Assembly: GCA_019661865.1 (NCBI GenBank)
Contig: JAIFWJ010000005.1
Coordinates: forward strand, 1 to 41,285
Length of the DNA stretch: 41,285 nucleotides
Direction: 5' to 3'
DNA from: Candidatus Parcubacteria bacterium
Lineage (GTDB): Bacteria > Patescibacteriota > Minisyncoccia > Phycocordibacterales > Zambryskibacteraceae
Position 1 is the stretch's first letter; each line of letters begins with the position of its first letter. The position numbers and the translations under genes are program-made. Shown in pieces: positions 10,094 to 19,090 of the stretch. A model generated the notes under the pieces. It worked only from the letters and a program-made list of their open reading frames with translations, ran no database searches and was not told the DNA's origin.

Positions 10094-10555
10094 GTGTGCA
10101 TGAAGCAGGGTTTAAAAACGCTCATTGCAATTTTAGTGTTAGTTCTAGCTGGATTCGGAATTTATAAGTACCCGCCTGTGAGAAATTTATTCAATAAACC
10201 TGCACCTCCCGAGACTTCAGTCAATACTCCTAAAGCATTAACCACAAACGACATACTGGCAGTTTTTCCTCCTAATATTCCCATTGAGATAAGCAATGTT
10301 ACTGAGAAAAATAAGACGGATTACGGAACGACCATCGTATATTCCCTCGCTTATAGATCTGCCTGGTCAGTAGAGGATCTATACAAGACATATGGCACTT
10401 ACTTTTCTAAAAGTAAACTTTATATAATTAAACAGAAAAGTAGTCCCTCTCTCTCATTTTATGATGTGAAGGTTGGTAATGATGAGTTGTCGATATATAT
10501 CTCTCCTGAAAGTAACCACAGTCTAGTGAAATTGGCTTTAGCACATAAAAAATGA
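10094..10555 (+). CDS. Membrane-anchored hypothetical protein
   Basis: One N-terminal TM and an extracellular alpha/beta-looking domain; ATG at 10100 preceded by TATAAT. Confidence 0.6.
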   Translation: MCMKQGLKTLIAILVLVLAGFGIYKYPPVRNLFNKPAPPETSVNTPKALTTNDILAVFPPNIPIEISNVTEKNKTDYGTTIVYSLAYRSAWSVEDLYKTYGTYFSKSKLYIIKQKSSPSLSFYDVKVGNDELSIYISPESNHSLVKLALAHKK

Positions 10556-12342
10556 TTGGAACCAGACATAAAACTTATATCTTCTTAGGGTTACTGATAA
10601 CTTTTTCTATATTTAATGCTAATAAAGTACTCGCCGGGCAAACCACATTTACAGCAGGAAGTGCCTTCACTTGCCAAGCCACATTCACAGCCAGCATACC
10701 GAGCGGATCATTTATTCCTGGACAAATTGTGGCAATCACGGGAACCGCTAATCTAAGCGGCAGCTGCACAGGAGTATTCATTACATCGTTTTCATTTAAC
10801 CAGAGTGGAGGTGGAGGATTCGGTGGAAGCATGACAAACAACGGAGGAGGAAATTACAGTGGGAGTTTTACAGCACCAGGCACATCTGGAACATATACAG
10901 TAAATTTCAGTGGCTCCACTAACACAGCTAGTGGCTCAGGATCCATTACTTACACTGTTAGTGGTCCAGTCACCGCTACATTCACTGTAACTGCTTGTTC
11001 AGAGGGAGGAACTTGGACAATTGATTCCCCGGCTGGCACTACGTACTCTCCTCCATCACCTGTAACTGTTGCTGTGGCACAAGCAGGGCAACTCACTACA
11101 GTGAATTACACTCCTCCTTCTGGATATAATGCTTCAGCTCAAATAGATGGCTCCGCTGGATGGAGCACTTGGACAATTCGTGGAGGCGCCTATACAGTTG
11201 TCGTCACATGTACTCCGGTCTCTCCTGTTCCTACAGTATCAGTTACCGCTAATCCAAGAAGTATCTTGTCGGGCCAGTCCTCCACTATAAGCTGGGCATC
11301 AACTAACGCCACTTCCTGCACGACTACTTCTGGTTGGCCACCTAGCGGTGCACTATCTGGTTCGACGGTAGTTAGCCCCACAGTAAATACAACTTATGAC
11401 ATGACCTGCTCAGGACCAGGCGGCACAAGTCCTCAAGCGAGCGACACAGTAACTGTCGACTCCTCTGCCACCATAAACGTCACTTCCAACAATTCTAGTG
11501 GCAGTTGGACACTTACTGGAGGTCAGAGCGGATCAGGAACTAGTGGAGGACCATACATCGTTCCAGTTACTCCACCGTTTAGCACATACACTCTTACACC
11601 GGGAGCGGTCAGTGGTTATAGCGTATCGGTAAACAACACTGATAATTCGGGAAGTTCCATGAGTATGTACCCAGGAGATAGTAAAAGTTTCAGTATTGTC
11701 TATACATCAAGTGCAGCATTTAATTATTCTCTGACTAATTCCGGAAACGTTACCGCAACCCAAGGAGATTTACAATCAGAACCCGCGACTACTATAACAA
11801 GACACTATATTGCTGGTACAAGTCAGCCAGTTGATATAGTTGTTACGAATGCTCCTGCCGGAGTTGGGTTCAACAACACGGCGCCGGGTGGTTGTTCACC
11901 AGATTGTGGTACCGATATGAGATTGGCCCCTATTCCGTACACAGTCACTCCTGGTAATTACTCTATAGATGTGGAGGGCTTCTTAAACTCTGATCCTTCT
12001 AATGCTGCTTATTACAAACATACTACTTTTACCTTGACCGTCCTTTCTTCCCCTAACCTCTTTGTCAGCTGTGTTCCATCATCAGGAACAGCTAGGGTTG
12101 GTGAGTCAGTCACGTGGACTGCCACTGCACAAGGAGGCTCCGGAGTTTATACATCTTATTCTTGGTCAGGTCTGGGCATTCCTACAAGCCCTGCACCGAG
12201 CACTCGCACATTTAATATCACTTACTCAACAGTAGGAGCTAAGACAGCTACAGCTACAGTAACGGATGATAGTGGTCATAGTGGCACATGCACTCCAGGC
12301 ACAATCCAAATAAACTTTAAGCCCATATTTAAAGAGATATAA
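10552..12342 (+). CDS. Secreted Ig-like/PKD-like repeat protein
   Basis: Signal peptide; VTANPRSILSGQSSTISWASTNATSCTTTSGW...VVSPTVNTTYDMTCSGPGG; ATGA overlap with upstream gene. Confidence 0.75.
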   Translation: MIGTRHKTYIFLGLLITFSIFNANKVLAGQTTFTAGSAFTCQATFTASIPSGSFIPGQIVAITGTANLSGSCTGVFITSFSFNQSGGGGFGGSMTNNGGGNYSGSFTAPGTSGTYTVNFSGSTNTASGSGSITYTVSGPVTATFTVTACSEGGTWTIDSPAGTTYSPPSPVTVAVAQAGQLTTVNYTPPSGYNASAQIDGSAGWSTWTIRGGAYTVVVTCTPVSPVPTVSVTANPRSILSGQSSTISWASTNATSCTTTSGWPPSGALSGSTVVSPTVNTTYDMTCSGPGGTSPQASDTVTVDSSATINVTSNNSSGSWTLTGGQSGSGTSGGPYIVPVTPPFSTYTLTPGAVSGYSVSVNNTDNSGSSMSMYPGDSKSFSIVYTSSAAFNYSLTNSGNVTATQGDLQSEPATTITRHYIAGTSQPVDIVVTNAPAGVGFNNTAPGGCSPDCGTDMRLAPIPYTVTPGNYSIDVEGFLNSDPSNAAYYKHTTFTLTVLSSPNLFVSCVPSSGTARVGESVTWTATAQGGSGVYTSYSWSGLGIPTSPAPSTRTFNITYSTVGAKTATATVTDDSGHSGTCTPGTIQINFKPIFKEI

Positions 12343-12351
12343 TAGAGATAT

Positions 12352-12379
12352 AAAAAAGGCGAGTACTTTCGTACTCGCC
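12352..12379 (-). terminator. Intrinsic terminator of the 12386-13795 gene
   Basis: GGCGAGTAC-TTTC-GTACTCGCC (12358-12379); on the minus strand it is followed by TTTTTT (12357-12352). Confidence 0.85.
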
Positions 12380-12385
12380 TGCGTC

Positions 12386-13795
12386 TCACGGCGACTTCAT
12401 GATCGGGATCCGGCTTAGCTGATCCTGAATAGATGGTCCCTTCCGTGTGACAGCTTGTTCTGATAGTCCAAGCTCCAACACTCTCTCTCCTTGGTAGCTC
12501 TCTCCCAGAGAAAGGATTGTCCGTCCCGAAAATTCTCTTTCGAGCGCAATCACTCTGTAGTAGAGCTGAATGTATGCGACATCGTTTTCCCGGTAGACGG
12601 GCTCTAGGACAAGTCCTGGACATTCAGCACTCTGGAGCCCAGACCAACCACAACCGTGTCCGAGTCCAAGGCAGTGAGTTAACTCGTGAGCAACCACTCC
12701 TTTGAAACTGTTGTACTGGTCTACATGTTTGAGAGTCACTTTACAACCAGTGAAGTTGATACGTTCTGGAGTCCAGTACGTACCTCCGCAGGCTGCCGGC
12801 TCTCCACCAACAAACGCGCCCTGGCATCCGTTGTCGTTTATGGTGAAGACCATTTGGTGGACTGGGTTAACTGGGTCTCCCAGCTTATATGGCCGGGCCA
12901 TGTCTAGCCCTGTAACGCTCTTCACATACTCGAGTGCGGCCATTACGCTGTCGCGTAATTCGGCTGGGAACGGGTCAGTGAAAACAAGTGGAAGAGGAAA
13001 ATCGATGTGACTGGCTTGAGTAAACCAGTACATGTTCGTCCCTTCTACCTTGTGCATCTCATAGAATGGCTGATGATCAAGTCCACCTGTATCAGCTTTA
13101 GAGAGACTAATCGGTACCACGTGTCCCTCGAACTCCGAAGAGTTCAAAATCTTCGACTGATGAGGCACCACAACTAGACCTAAACCCAGAGAAAGCTCAG
13201 AAGGCAAAACTCGAGCGATGAGCGGATGATACTTACGCCCGCCGCCACCTTCTCGATCCACGACGACCTTTACGGTGTCAGTAGGACTGAAGAAGGATGC
13301 GCTTTCCATGCTGCAATCTCCATCTGGCGAGGCCACTCGTGAGAGTTCTCTGCCACTCACCGTGTATGTAATACGCAGTGATTGTTCCAGGGACTCAGAG
13401 TACGAATGGGCCGGAGAGATATTACAAATTACTCCTGGAGTAAAGGTGTAGGAACTGCACTTCGTATCAGAAGCGAGAGCTCCATGAGCCTCTACGCACA
13501 CTTGGTTTGAACCAGAGTTGAGCGTAAGGTTCGTAGACTTACCCGTACCTTGGCTCACGCCATTTACCTTCCATGAAATGTTCACATCAGGAATGCTCGT
13601 GAGATAGCTCGAGCTCACACTTACTGTGAAGCTCACAACCGGATTCGTATTCCGGATTGAGCTTCCTTCAGCGGGAGTCATCGCTGTCCAAGTAAAGGTC
13701 TCAGGATGTGGTCCGGTTGTCGAACCACCTTCCTCTGACCCACCACTGCATGCACTCACGATAACCGCGAGTGCCAAAGCGAACTGGACTCGCAT
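12386..13795 (-). CDS. Secreted lipoprotein with metzincin-type zinc protease motif
   Basis: Lipobox-like MRVQFALALAVIVSAC-SGG and VVAHELTHCLGLGHGCG (HExxHxxGxxH). SD AAGGAG before ATG; own promoter and terminator. Confidence 0.8.
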   Translation of the reverse strand: MRVQFALALAVIVSACSGGSEEGGSTTGPHPETFTWTAMTPAEGSSIRNTNPVVSFTVSVSSSYLTSIPDVNISWKVNGVSQGTGKSTNLTLNSGSNQVCVEAHGALASDTKCSSYTFTPGVICNISPAHSYSESLEQSLRITYTVSGRELSRVASPDGDCSMESASFFSPTDTVKVVVDREGGGGRKYHPLIARVLPSELSLGLGLVVVPHQSKILNSSEFEGHVVPISLSKADTGGLDHQPFYEMHKVEGTNMYWFTQASHIDFPLPLVFTDPFPAELRDSVMAALEYVKSVTGLDMARPYKLGDPVNPVHQMVFTINDNGCQGAFVGGEPAACGGTYWTPERINFTGCKVTLKHVDQYNSFKGVVAHELTHCLGLGHGCGWSGLQSAECPGLVLEPVYRENDVAYIQLYYRVIALEREFSGRTILSLGESYQGERVLELGLSEQAVTRKGPSIQDQLSRIPIMKSP

Positions 13796-13844
13796 TGTGT
13801 CTCCTTGAGAGAGTTGTCAGAGAACTTGACTTTGTCTAACTTTA

Positions 13845-13873
13845 ATTGTACACCTATTTGCCAAATTTGTAAA
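13845..13873 (-). promoter_or_regulatory. Promoter of the metzincin-like lipoprotein gene
   Basis: Minus strand TTTACA (13873-13868), 17 nt, TACAAT (13850-13845); ~40 nt 5'UTR with SD. Confidence 0.55.
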
Positions 13874-13947
13874 GCATTGGCTAAAAAGCTCTCAACAGAG
13901 CCGTATTTCCTAGTATCTGTGGACAATGTATACTTTATACATAACAA

Positions 13948-15123
13948 ATGCGGCTTAGTGTTCTTCGTCATAAGACTGTCCACGGTTTCTTACCGGTTTA
14001 CCTGGCTGATATTTTCTTCTGTTTACATACTGCACTTACTGCATATGTCGCATCTTCATTCTTAAGAATCTTTCTAACTTACACCGAGGTCAGCCTCCTC
14101 TTCGTCTGCGGAGCCCTTGGGAATTTATTTCTCTTCACACAAGTTCCGAGACTCTTGAGACGCTTCGGTATACGAGGACTATTCTTGCTTCTCTTAAGTG
14201 TCGAAACTGTTGCCACTCTTGAACTTGCCACTAGCCACGACATCGGCATTGTCGTGCTTTCGTTCTTCGTCCAAGAATCGGTGATCATGATCATCTTTTA
14301 TCTTCTAGATATTTTCTTAGAAGACTGCTCCACTAACGGTCGCACCGGACATATCCGAGGTGTTTACTTAACTCTTGGAAACATAGCCATTGCCTCGGCT
14401 CCATTTCTCATGGGACTCATCGCTCCTACTGGTAACTTCCGTCTCTTATATGTGTATTCGACACTCTCTATCCTCCCACTTTTCATTTCAGGATTTTTCT
14501 TCAGACATTTAAATGAAAATAAAGAGAGACACAACAGCCTTAAACTTCCGTGGAGATCCTGGAGCTTGAGTAAAGATGTAAGAAACGTCACCCTGGCCCG
14601 CTTCGCCCTGGAGTTCTTCTACTCGGGCATGGTCATATACACTCCACTTTATTTAAATGCATACTTAGGTTTCAGCTGGGTAACTATAGGAGTTATCTTT
14701 ACTTTCATGCTTTTGCCCTTCGTACTCTTCGAAGCACTTATAGGGGAAGTTGCAGATCGCTTCGGCCATGAGAAGTACATTATGTCGGTAGGACTTTTAC
14801 TTATGGGAATGACACTCTTCTCTATGACTAAGGCACCAGCTTCTGTAGTGGTGTGGATTGTGCTTTTATTTGCCTCACGCCTTGGTGCATGTGCTACAGA
14901 GATCACAACTGAGAGCTTCTTCTTCCGACGAGTGGACTATAGAGACACAGGACTTATTTCTATCTTCAGACTAACTCGCCCACTCTCACTCATTGCCGCC
15001 GCACTTCTTGGTGCCTTCGTTGTGCACTATATGAATATCGAGATTGTCTTCTCCGCCTTCGGGCTAGTGGTACTTTATGGTCTACGTCAGAGCTTAAGTC
15101 TTAATACACACCCAAGAACTTAA
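13948..15123 (+). CDS. MFS transporter
   Basis: About 12 TM segments; FEALIGEVADRFGHEKY resembles the MFS loop motif. Confidence 0.8.
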   Translation: MRLSVLRHKTVHGFLPVYLADIFFCLHTALTAYVASSFLRIFLTYTEVSLLFVCGALGNLFLFTQVPRLLRRFGIRGLFLLLLSVETVATLELATSHDIGIVVLSFFVQESVIMIIFYLLDIFLEDCSTNGRTGHIRGVYLTLGNIAIASAPFLMGLIAPTGNFRLLYVYSTLSILPLFISGFFFRHLNENKERHNSLKLPWRSWSLSKDVRNVTLARFALEFFYSGMVIYTPLYLNAYLGFSWVTIGVIFTFMLLPFVLFEALIGEVADRFGHEKYIMSVGLLLMGMTLFSMTKAPASVVVWIVLLFASRLGACATEITTESFFFRRVDYRDTGLISIFRLTRPLSLIAAALLGAFVVHYMNIEIVFSAFGLVVLYGLRQSLSLNTHPRT

Positions 15124-15553
15124 ATACCGGTGCCATGAAAGGGTCGAAGTGTGTACCATACACAAGCGCTCCTCCAAGTCCTCCAGTGATAGTTATGGCG
15201 AAGAGTCCTGCCAGAGCCAGCGTTACAAGTAGAAAACTAGGAAGTGTAGGTAGACGCAAGTGATATCCCTCGTGCCTGAGCCACCTCAGAAGATAATGAA
15301 GAGATATAATGCCGAAGATTATGAGTGTCATAATGGCAAACCTCTCATGCATATCTATAAGCGCACCTCCTCCTTCCTCTGGACCAGTCATGAAAGCGAC
15401 TATCGCTCCCAGTTCACCGAATATGACAAGCACCGCCTTAATGAAAAACCAGTAAGGCTTGCTCAAAACTCTTTCGAACCGGATAAGCTCAAATACCGAA
15501 TAAAATGTGAGCAGAGCTACAGGGAAATGCACAATTATAGGATGTATATCCAT
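15101..15553 (-). CDS. DUF2231-like membrane protein
   Basis: MDIHPIIVHFPVALLTFYSVFELIRF and four TM segments. Overlaps the MFS 3' end by 23 bp; TGATATAAT-N6-ATG upstream. Confidence 0.75.
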   Translation of the reverse strand: MDIHPIIVHFPVALLTFYSVFELIRFERVLSKPYWFFIKAVLVIFGELGAIVAFMTGPEEGGGALIDMHERFAIMTLIIFGIISLHYLLRWLRHEGYHLRLPTLPSFLLVTLALAGLFAITITGGLGGALVYGTHFDPFMAPVFKFLGVY

Positions 15554-15565
15554 ACTTTTATTATA

Positions 15566-16186
15566 TCAACTCTCGACTATTTCCCCAGCTTTTATCTCTA
15601 TTAAATCTGCCTTACGAAAGCTTACTTTATGGGAAACTACACGCTCATGTAAGCTCTTATCTAGTGCTCGAGAGATGTAGAATAAGTCCTTTTTACTTAT
15701 GATCCAGTCTGACCCAAGTTTCGAAAGGTCGAAGGGCTTGGAGAAGCTTTTAAGTGTCTTAGTTCCATCTTTCAAGAAATATTCGTGGAAGTATGACATG
15801 GCTAGTTCTCTTATAGATTTATAAACCGGCTCACGGTAACGCAAAACAGCATGGTTAGTCTTAGAGATCGCTCCCCACATACCTCGATGTTTATAGAGTG
15901 CTACAACATGGTCGTAGTCTGGTCTCGAAGCTTTTAGATCAAGAAGAAGTGGCTTATGACCGTTCCCCCAGAGTATACTTGCAGCCAATAATGCGCCTTC
16001 CAGACAATGAGCACTCTTGGTTTCTAAAACTTTTTTAGGAGATTTAAGAGTTTCGCCAGATTTCTCAAAGTTAAATTTTAATTTATTTAAAAAATCCTGA
16101 ATCTGCGCAGGTGTGCGCAGTTTAGATAAGTTATAAAAGTTGGGAACCTTAGATATGACAGACGACGTCCGGATGTTTCTCGGCAT
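15566..16186 (-). CDS. Transglutaminase-like domain protein
   Basis: KSAHCLEGALLAASILWGNGHKPLLLDLKASRPDYDHVVALYKHRGMWGAISKTNH, with plausible Cys-His papain/transglutaminase core. Confidence 0.55.
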   Translation of the reverse strand: MPRNIRTSSVISKVPNFYNLSKLRTPAQIQDFLNKLKFNFEKSGETLKSPKKVLETKSAHCLEGALLAASILWGNGHKPLLLDLKASRPDYDHVVALYKHRGMWGAISKTNHAVLRYREPVYKSIRELAMSYFHEYFLKDGTKTLKSFSKPFDLSKLGSDWIISKKDLFYISRALDKSLHERVVSHKVSFRKADLIEIKAGEIVES

Positions 16187-16634
16187 AATCTTGATGATAC
16201 TCCTCTGCGGGATAGAATTCCTTAGCTGGTAGAATTTCAGTGACGATCGGATTTAAGTATCTATGATTTCTTGAGAGTCTGTCACGACTCTCTTCTGCAA
16301 GTCGTTTTTGTACATCACTATGATAAAAGATTCCAGACCTGTATTGCTCTCCTACATCGGGTCCTTGTCTGTGGTAAGTAGTGGGATCATGATGCTCCCA
16401 GAAGAGATCAAGTAACTTCTCGTAAGAAATTCTACTGGGGTCGAACTCCACTTCTACTGCTTCAGCATGACCAGTCGTACCTGTACAAACTTTCTCGTAA
16501 CTTGGATTAGCTAAATGACCGCCGGTGTATCCTGAAGTAGCTTTAATAACTCCGGGAGTGGATTTAAAAAGCGCTTGAACGCCCCAGAAGCAACCCATGG
16601 CGAAAGTAGCTTTTTCACTCTTTGTATCAGTCAT
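16149..16634 (-). CDS. msrA: Peptide-methionine (S)-S-oxide reductase MsrA
   Basis: FAMGCFWGVQALF..GVIKATSGYTGG...YEKVCTGTTGHAEAVEVEFDP...RSGIFYHS...FYPAEEYHQDY. Confidence 0.97.
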   Translation of the reverse strand: MTDTKSEKATFAMGCFWGVQALFKSTPGVIKATSGYTGGHLANPSYEKVCTGTTGHAEAVEVEFDPSRISYEKLLDLFWEHHDPTTYHRQGPDVGEQYRSGIFYHSDVQKRLAEESRDRLSRNHRYLNPIVTEILPAKEFYPAEEYHQDYAEKHPDVVCHI

Positions 16635-16653
16635 ACAAGTATTTTATATGATT

Positions 16654-17493
16654 TTATGTGAAGTGGAGAGTAGATGCGATATCTCGAATGTGCTCCTTAT
16701 CAGCCCAGAGGATAAAGTAGTAGTAAGCAGTACCAGATATACGGATGGGGTTAGGGAACTTCACAATTAATTCTGCTTGGCCATTTAGATTTCCTCCTGC
16801 ATCGGATGAAGGAATGATGATTCTAGCTTCTTGGTTGTCGACTGTGATACTTTCAATTATGGGAGTCCTTCCATATGGACGCAAGACATGGGTCACGTCA
16901 GACTCCACAATGTCATCTATGCTTGCTGTTCCACCTGCCGCAGAAATAGCGAAGAAGCCCGAAGGTCCTTGGTAACGATCTGTCCCTTGGTTCTGAGCCA
17001 GAGTCCAGTCCTTAGGATATTTGAAAGAGATTTTATACTGAGGATTCTCATAAACAGACCAATCCTTGGTTAAGTTCTCGAGCCCTCCAGTGTCCTCTAC
17101 TTTCATTATGGAGAGGAAATTATTATTTTTCAGATTGCATATACCAGTCTTAACCGCTTCCATGCGAGCGGCATAAAGCGGAGTAGAGGTGGAAGTTATG
17201 ATAGAGATAACCCCGACAATACCCGATGGATCACAGTGTAGGCCAGTACTCGGGTTCTTAGTGTGGTTCAAGTAGATAGTTAGTCTGTCACCGGCGGCAT
17301 AGGTGAGAGTCCTACCAGAATCGTTCTCTGTCAGTTCTGTCGGACACTTGCCTATGGCACAGGCACTCGAAGGAGTGGTAGTACTGGTATTATTGTTTCC
17401 ACTAACAAGGCCAGAGGGGTGCTTGGCCCTATACCAATTTAGTCCTGCAATGAGTATTGCCAGGACCACCACTGTAGCAATTATGGATTTCAT
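16654..17493 (-). CDS. Membrane-anchored protein with possible chagasin-like region and PsbP-like region
   Basis: N-terminal TM; GDRLTIYLNHTKNPSTGLHCDPSG...; YENPQYKISFKYPKDWTL. Confidence 0.55.
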   Translation of the reverse strand: MKSIIATVVVLAILIAGLNWYRAKHPSGLVSGNNNTSTTTPSSACAIGKCPTELTENDSGRTLTYAAGDRLTIYLNHTKNPSTGLHCDPSGIVGVISIITSTSTPLYAARMEAVKTGICNLKNNNFLSIMKVEDTGGLENLTKDWSVYENPQYKISFKYPKDWTLAQNQGTDRYQGPSGFFAISAAGGTASIDDIVESDVTHVLRPYGRTPIIESITVDNQEARIIIPSSDAGGNLNGQAELIVKFPNPIRISGTAYYYFILWADKEHIRDIASTLHFT

Positions 17494-17567
17494 CGAAGTT
17501 TCAAGTATTATAACGCACTAACCTGTTCCAGGCTTACTACTCTATATTTTCCTTCCTGATTTGCAAG

Positions 17568-17600
17568 AAAAAAGCCCAGTCCACATTCTAAGGACCAGGC
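17568..17600 (-). terminator. Intrinsic terminator downstream of 17618-17833
   Basis: Minus strand GCCTGGTCC-TTAGAATGT-GGACTGGGC (two G-U wobbles) followed by TTTTTT. Confidence 0.75.
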
Positions 17601-17617
17601 CTTGGCCACAGATACTC

Positions 17618-17833
17618 TCACTCGGGTTCGTGAGGGTTCTGGGTATTCATGTCACGGATCTCTGCTTGGAGATCAATGGATCGTGATCTCCTCCTTCGCT
17701 CTCGTTCCATTTCACGCTGCTCTTTGTTGAAGGTGTACATGTACTGTATCGAGTACAGTTCGCCTTCATTCTTCGGCCAAGGAATAGGCAGGAGATCTTG
17801 AGGCCTATCCTCTCCTTCCTCGGAGTCTGGCAT
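17618..17833 (-). CDS. Orphan small protein (71 aa), Arg/Glu-rich middle
   Basis: SD GAGGT 4 nt before ATG, promoter upstream, terminator downstream. Confidence 0.6.
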   Translation of the reverse strand: MPDSEEGEDRPQDLLPIPWPKNEGELYSIQYMYTFNKEQREMERERRRRSRSIDLQAEIRDMNTQNPHEPE

Positions 17834-17862
17834 GAGTACCTCGCAGGCTTGGGTCTAGGAAG

Positions 17863-17890
17863 ATCTTACCCTAGCCCCTTACGCAGTCAA
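17863..17890 (-). promoter_or_regulatory. Promoter of the 17618-17833 ORF
   Basis: Minus strand TTGACT (17890-17885), 16 nt, TAAGAT (17868-17863). Confidence 0.55.
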
Positions 17891-17907
17891 CTTTATTACT
17901 AGATATT

Positions 17908-18138
17908 TTATATATTCTGGGGGAGCCAGTCGATCATGCGCTTTCTGTGGAGACTCAAGGACCACAACCCGTCAGACTTAAATAAAGATGTATGAGCATC
18001 CTTAAACTTCTGTAGTGTAAAAGCGGTGACACGAGGATAACCATCAGGCATGTTGCCATTGAAGCTTTCCATGAACTCGTGAGTGGTTAGGAAAATTTCG
18101 TCTGGAGGGGTCTTTCTTAGTTTTAGAACCTTCTTCAT
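17908..18138 (-). CDS. Hypothetical protein (76 aa)
   Basis: ORF with TGGTATTAT-N6-ATG directly upstream. Confidence 0.5.
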   Translation of the reverse strand: MKKVLKLRKTPPDEIFLTTHEFMESFNGNMPDGYPRVTAFTLQKFKDAHTSLFKSDGLWSLSLHRKRMIDWLPQNI

Positions 18139-18255
18139 TTACCCATAATACCACGCCTCTTCTAAAATTTCAAGACTGAAGATGATTGAATCTTTCATGA
18201 AATTATTACAACAAATCTTGAAAATAGGCCATTTTTACGTTACTCTATGCGGGAT

Positions 18256-18326
18256 TGCCGATTCGTCTAATGGTAGGACGACCGCCTCTGGAGCGGTTAA
18301 TTGGGGTTCGAGTCCCTGATCGGCAG
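18256..18326 (+). tRNA. tRNA-Gln(CTG)
   Basis: Acceptor TGCCGAT/ATCGGCA; anticodon arm ACCGC-CTCTGGA-GCGGT; T-loop GGGGTTCGAGTCCC. Confidence 0.93.
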
Positions 18327-18336
18327 CAAATTAAAT

Positions 18337-18597
18337 ATGAAAATATTAAATAATCTCTTGTTTTGGTCTGCTGTCTTAGGTTTTACTGGAAGCCTTCTAA
18401 TTACTTTTTTTGGGCTACCTCCTGATCTCCATAGAGATGGAAGTATTTATTTAGCTTTAGAGCAAATTAATACAAATCAGATTGTTCTCGCTAGTATATA
18501 TGATTGCCTGAGTAGAATAGGTTTATGGCTTATTGTAATCAGTTTTCTTTTACAAATCATTAGCATTATAAGGACAAGGGTACGTGAAAACCCTTAA
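18337..18597 (+). CDS. Small membrane protein, two to three TM segments
   Basis: Listed start (18301) lies inside tRNA-Gln; ATG at 18337 gives MKILNNLLFWSAVLGF. Confidence 0.5.
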   Translation: MKILNNLLFWSAVLGFTGSLLITFFGLPPDLHRDGSIYLALEQINTNQIVLASIYDCLSRIGLWLIVISFLLQIISIIRTRVRENP

Positions 18598-18658
18598 GTT
18601 TAAATCCAAACAGGTTCCAACATCGTACCACAGGGCCAGCTCGTGATATTCTAGAAAT

Positions 18659-18769
18659 ATGAAAGAATCATTTGAACTTCCAAAGAGTCCACTCCGAGAA
18701 GTTTATGAACTTCTTGGAGCCACTACGCCACTCGAACGGGATTATAAAAAAGTAAGTCTCTTTGAATAA
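18659..18769 (+). CDS. 36-aa ORF, microprotein or 5' remnant of a truncated gene
   Basis: MKESFELPKSPLREVYELLGATTPLERDYKKVSLFE, preceded by TGATATTCT-N6-ATG; not in ORF track. Confidence 0.4.
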   Translation: MKESFELPKSPLREVYELLGATTPLERDYKKVSLFE

Positions 18770-18781
18770 CATTTACTAAAT

Positions 18782-18809
18782 AAAAAACGCGTTTATTAAT
18801 AAACGCGTT
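18782..18809 (-). terminator. Intrinsic terminator, 24-nt perfect palindrome
   Basis: AACGCGTTTATTAATAAACGCGTT (18786-18809), T-run on minus strand; the stop codon of the 18796 ORF lies inside the hairpin. Confidence 0.8.
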
Positions 18810-18996
18810 CGACTTCAAACCTCAGTGCCGTGCCGACTGGTTCCCCATCATGGAAGCCTTGGAGAGTTCCCGGAGACAAACTTCGAAACTCCTCCACCAG
18901 ATTCCATTCGAAGCCGCTTCCATCTGGCCACTTTCCATCCAGAAGGAGAAGTACTGCATCAGGAGGCAGAGATCTAGCTGGTTTAACGGTCCGCAT
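18796..18996 (-). CDS. Orphan small protein (66 aa)
   Basis: MRTVKPARSLPPDAVLLLLDGKWPDGSGFEWNLVEEF..., SD GAGGTG before ATG, promoter upstream, terminator overlapping stop. Confidence 0.6.
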   Translation of the reverse strand: MRTVKPARSLPPDAVLLLLDGKWPDGSGFEWNLVEEFRSLSPGTLQGFHDGEPVGTALRFEVERVY

Positions 18997-19022
18997 ATTC
19001 ACCTCAGGAATAGTCTCAGGTC

Positions 19023-19050
19023 ATAATAGCTATCTAAATATAAATAACAA
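19023..19050 (-). promoter_or_regulatory. Promoter of the 18796-18996 ORF
   Basis: Minus strand TTGTTA (19050-19045), 16 nt, TATTAT (19028-19023). Confidence 0.5.
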
Positions 19051-19090
19051 GTGAGAAAGTTGAGAGGTCCAATTACGTTATACTTTGAGC

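Noticed and set aside
12276-13010. ORFs 12276-12623 (-), 12517-12705, 12686-12907, 12702-13010 (+)
   Set aside because: Overlap the metzincin-like lipoprotein in alternative frames; no SD, promoter or domain support.
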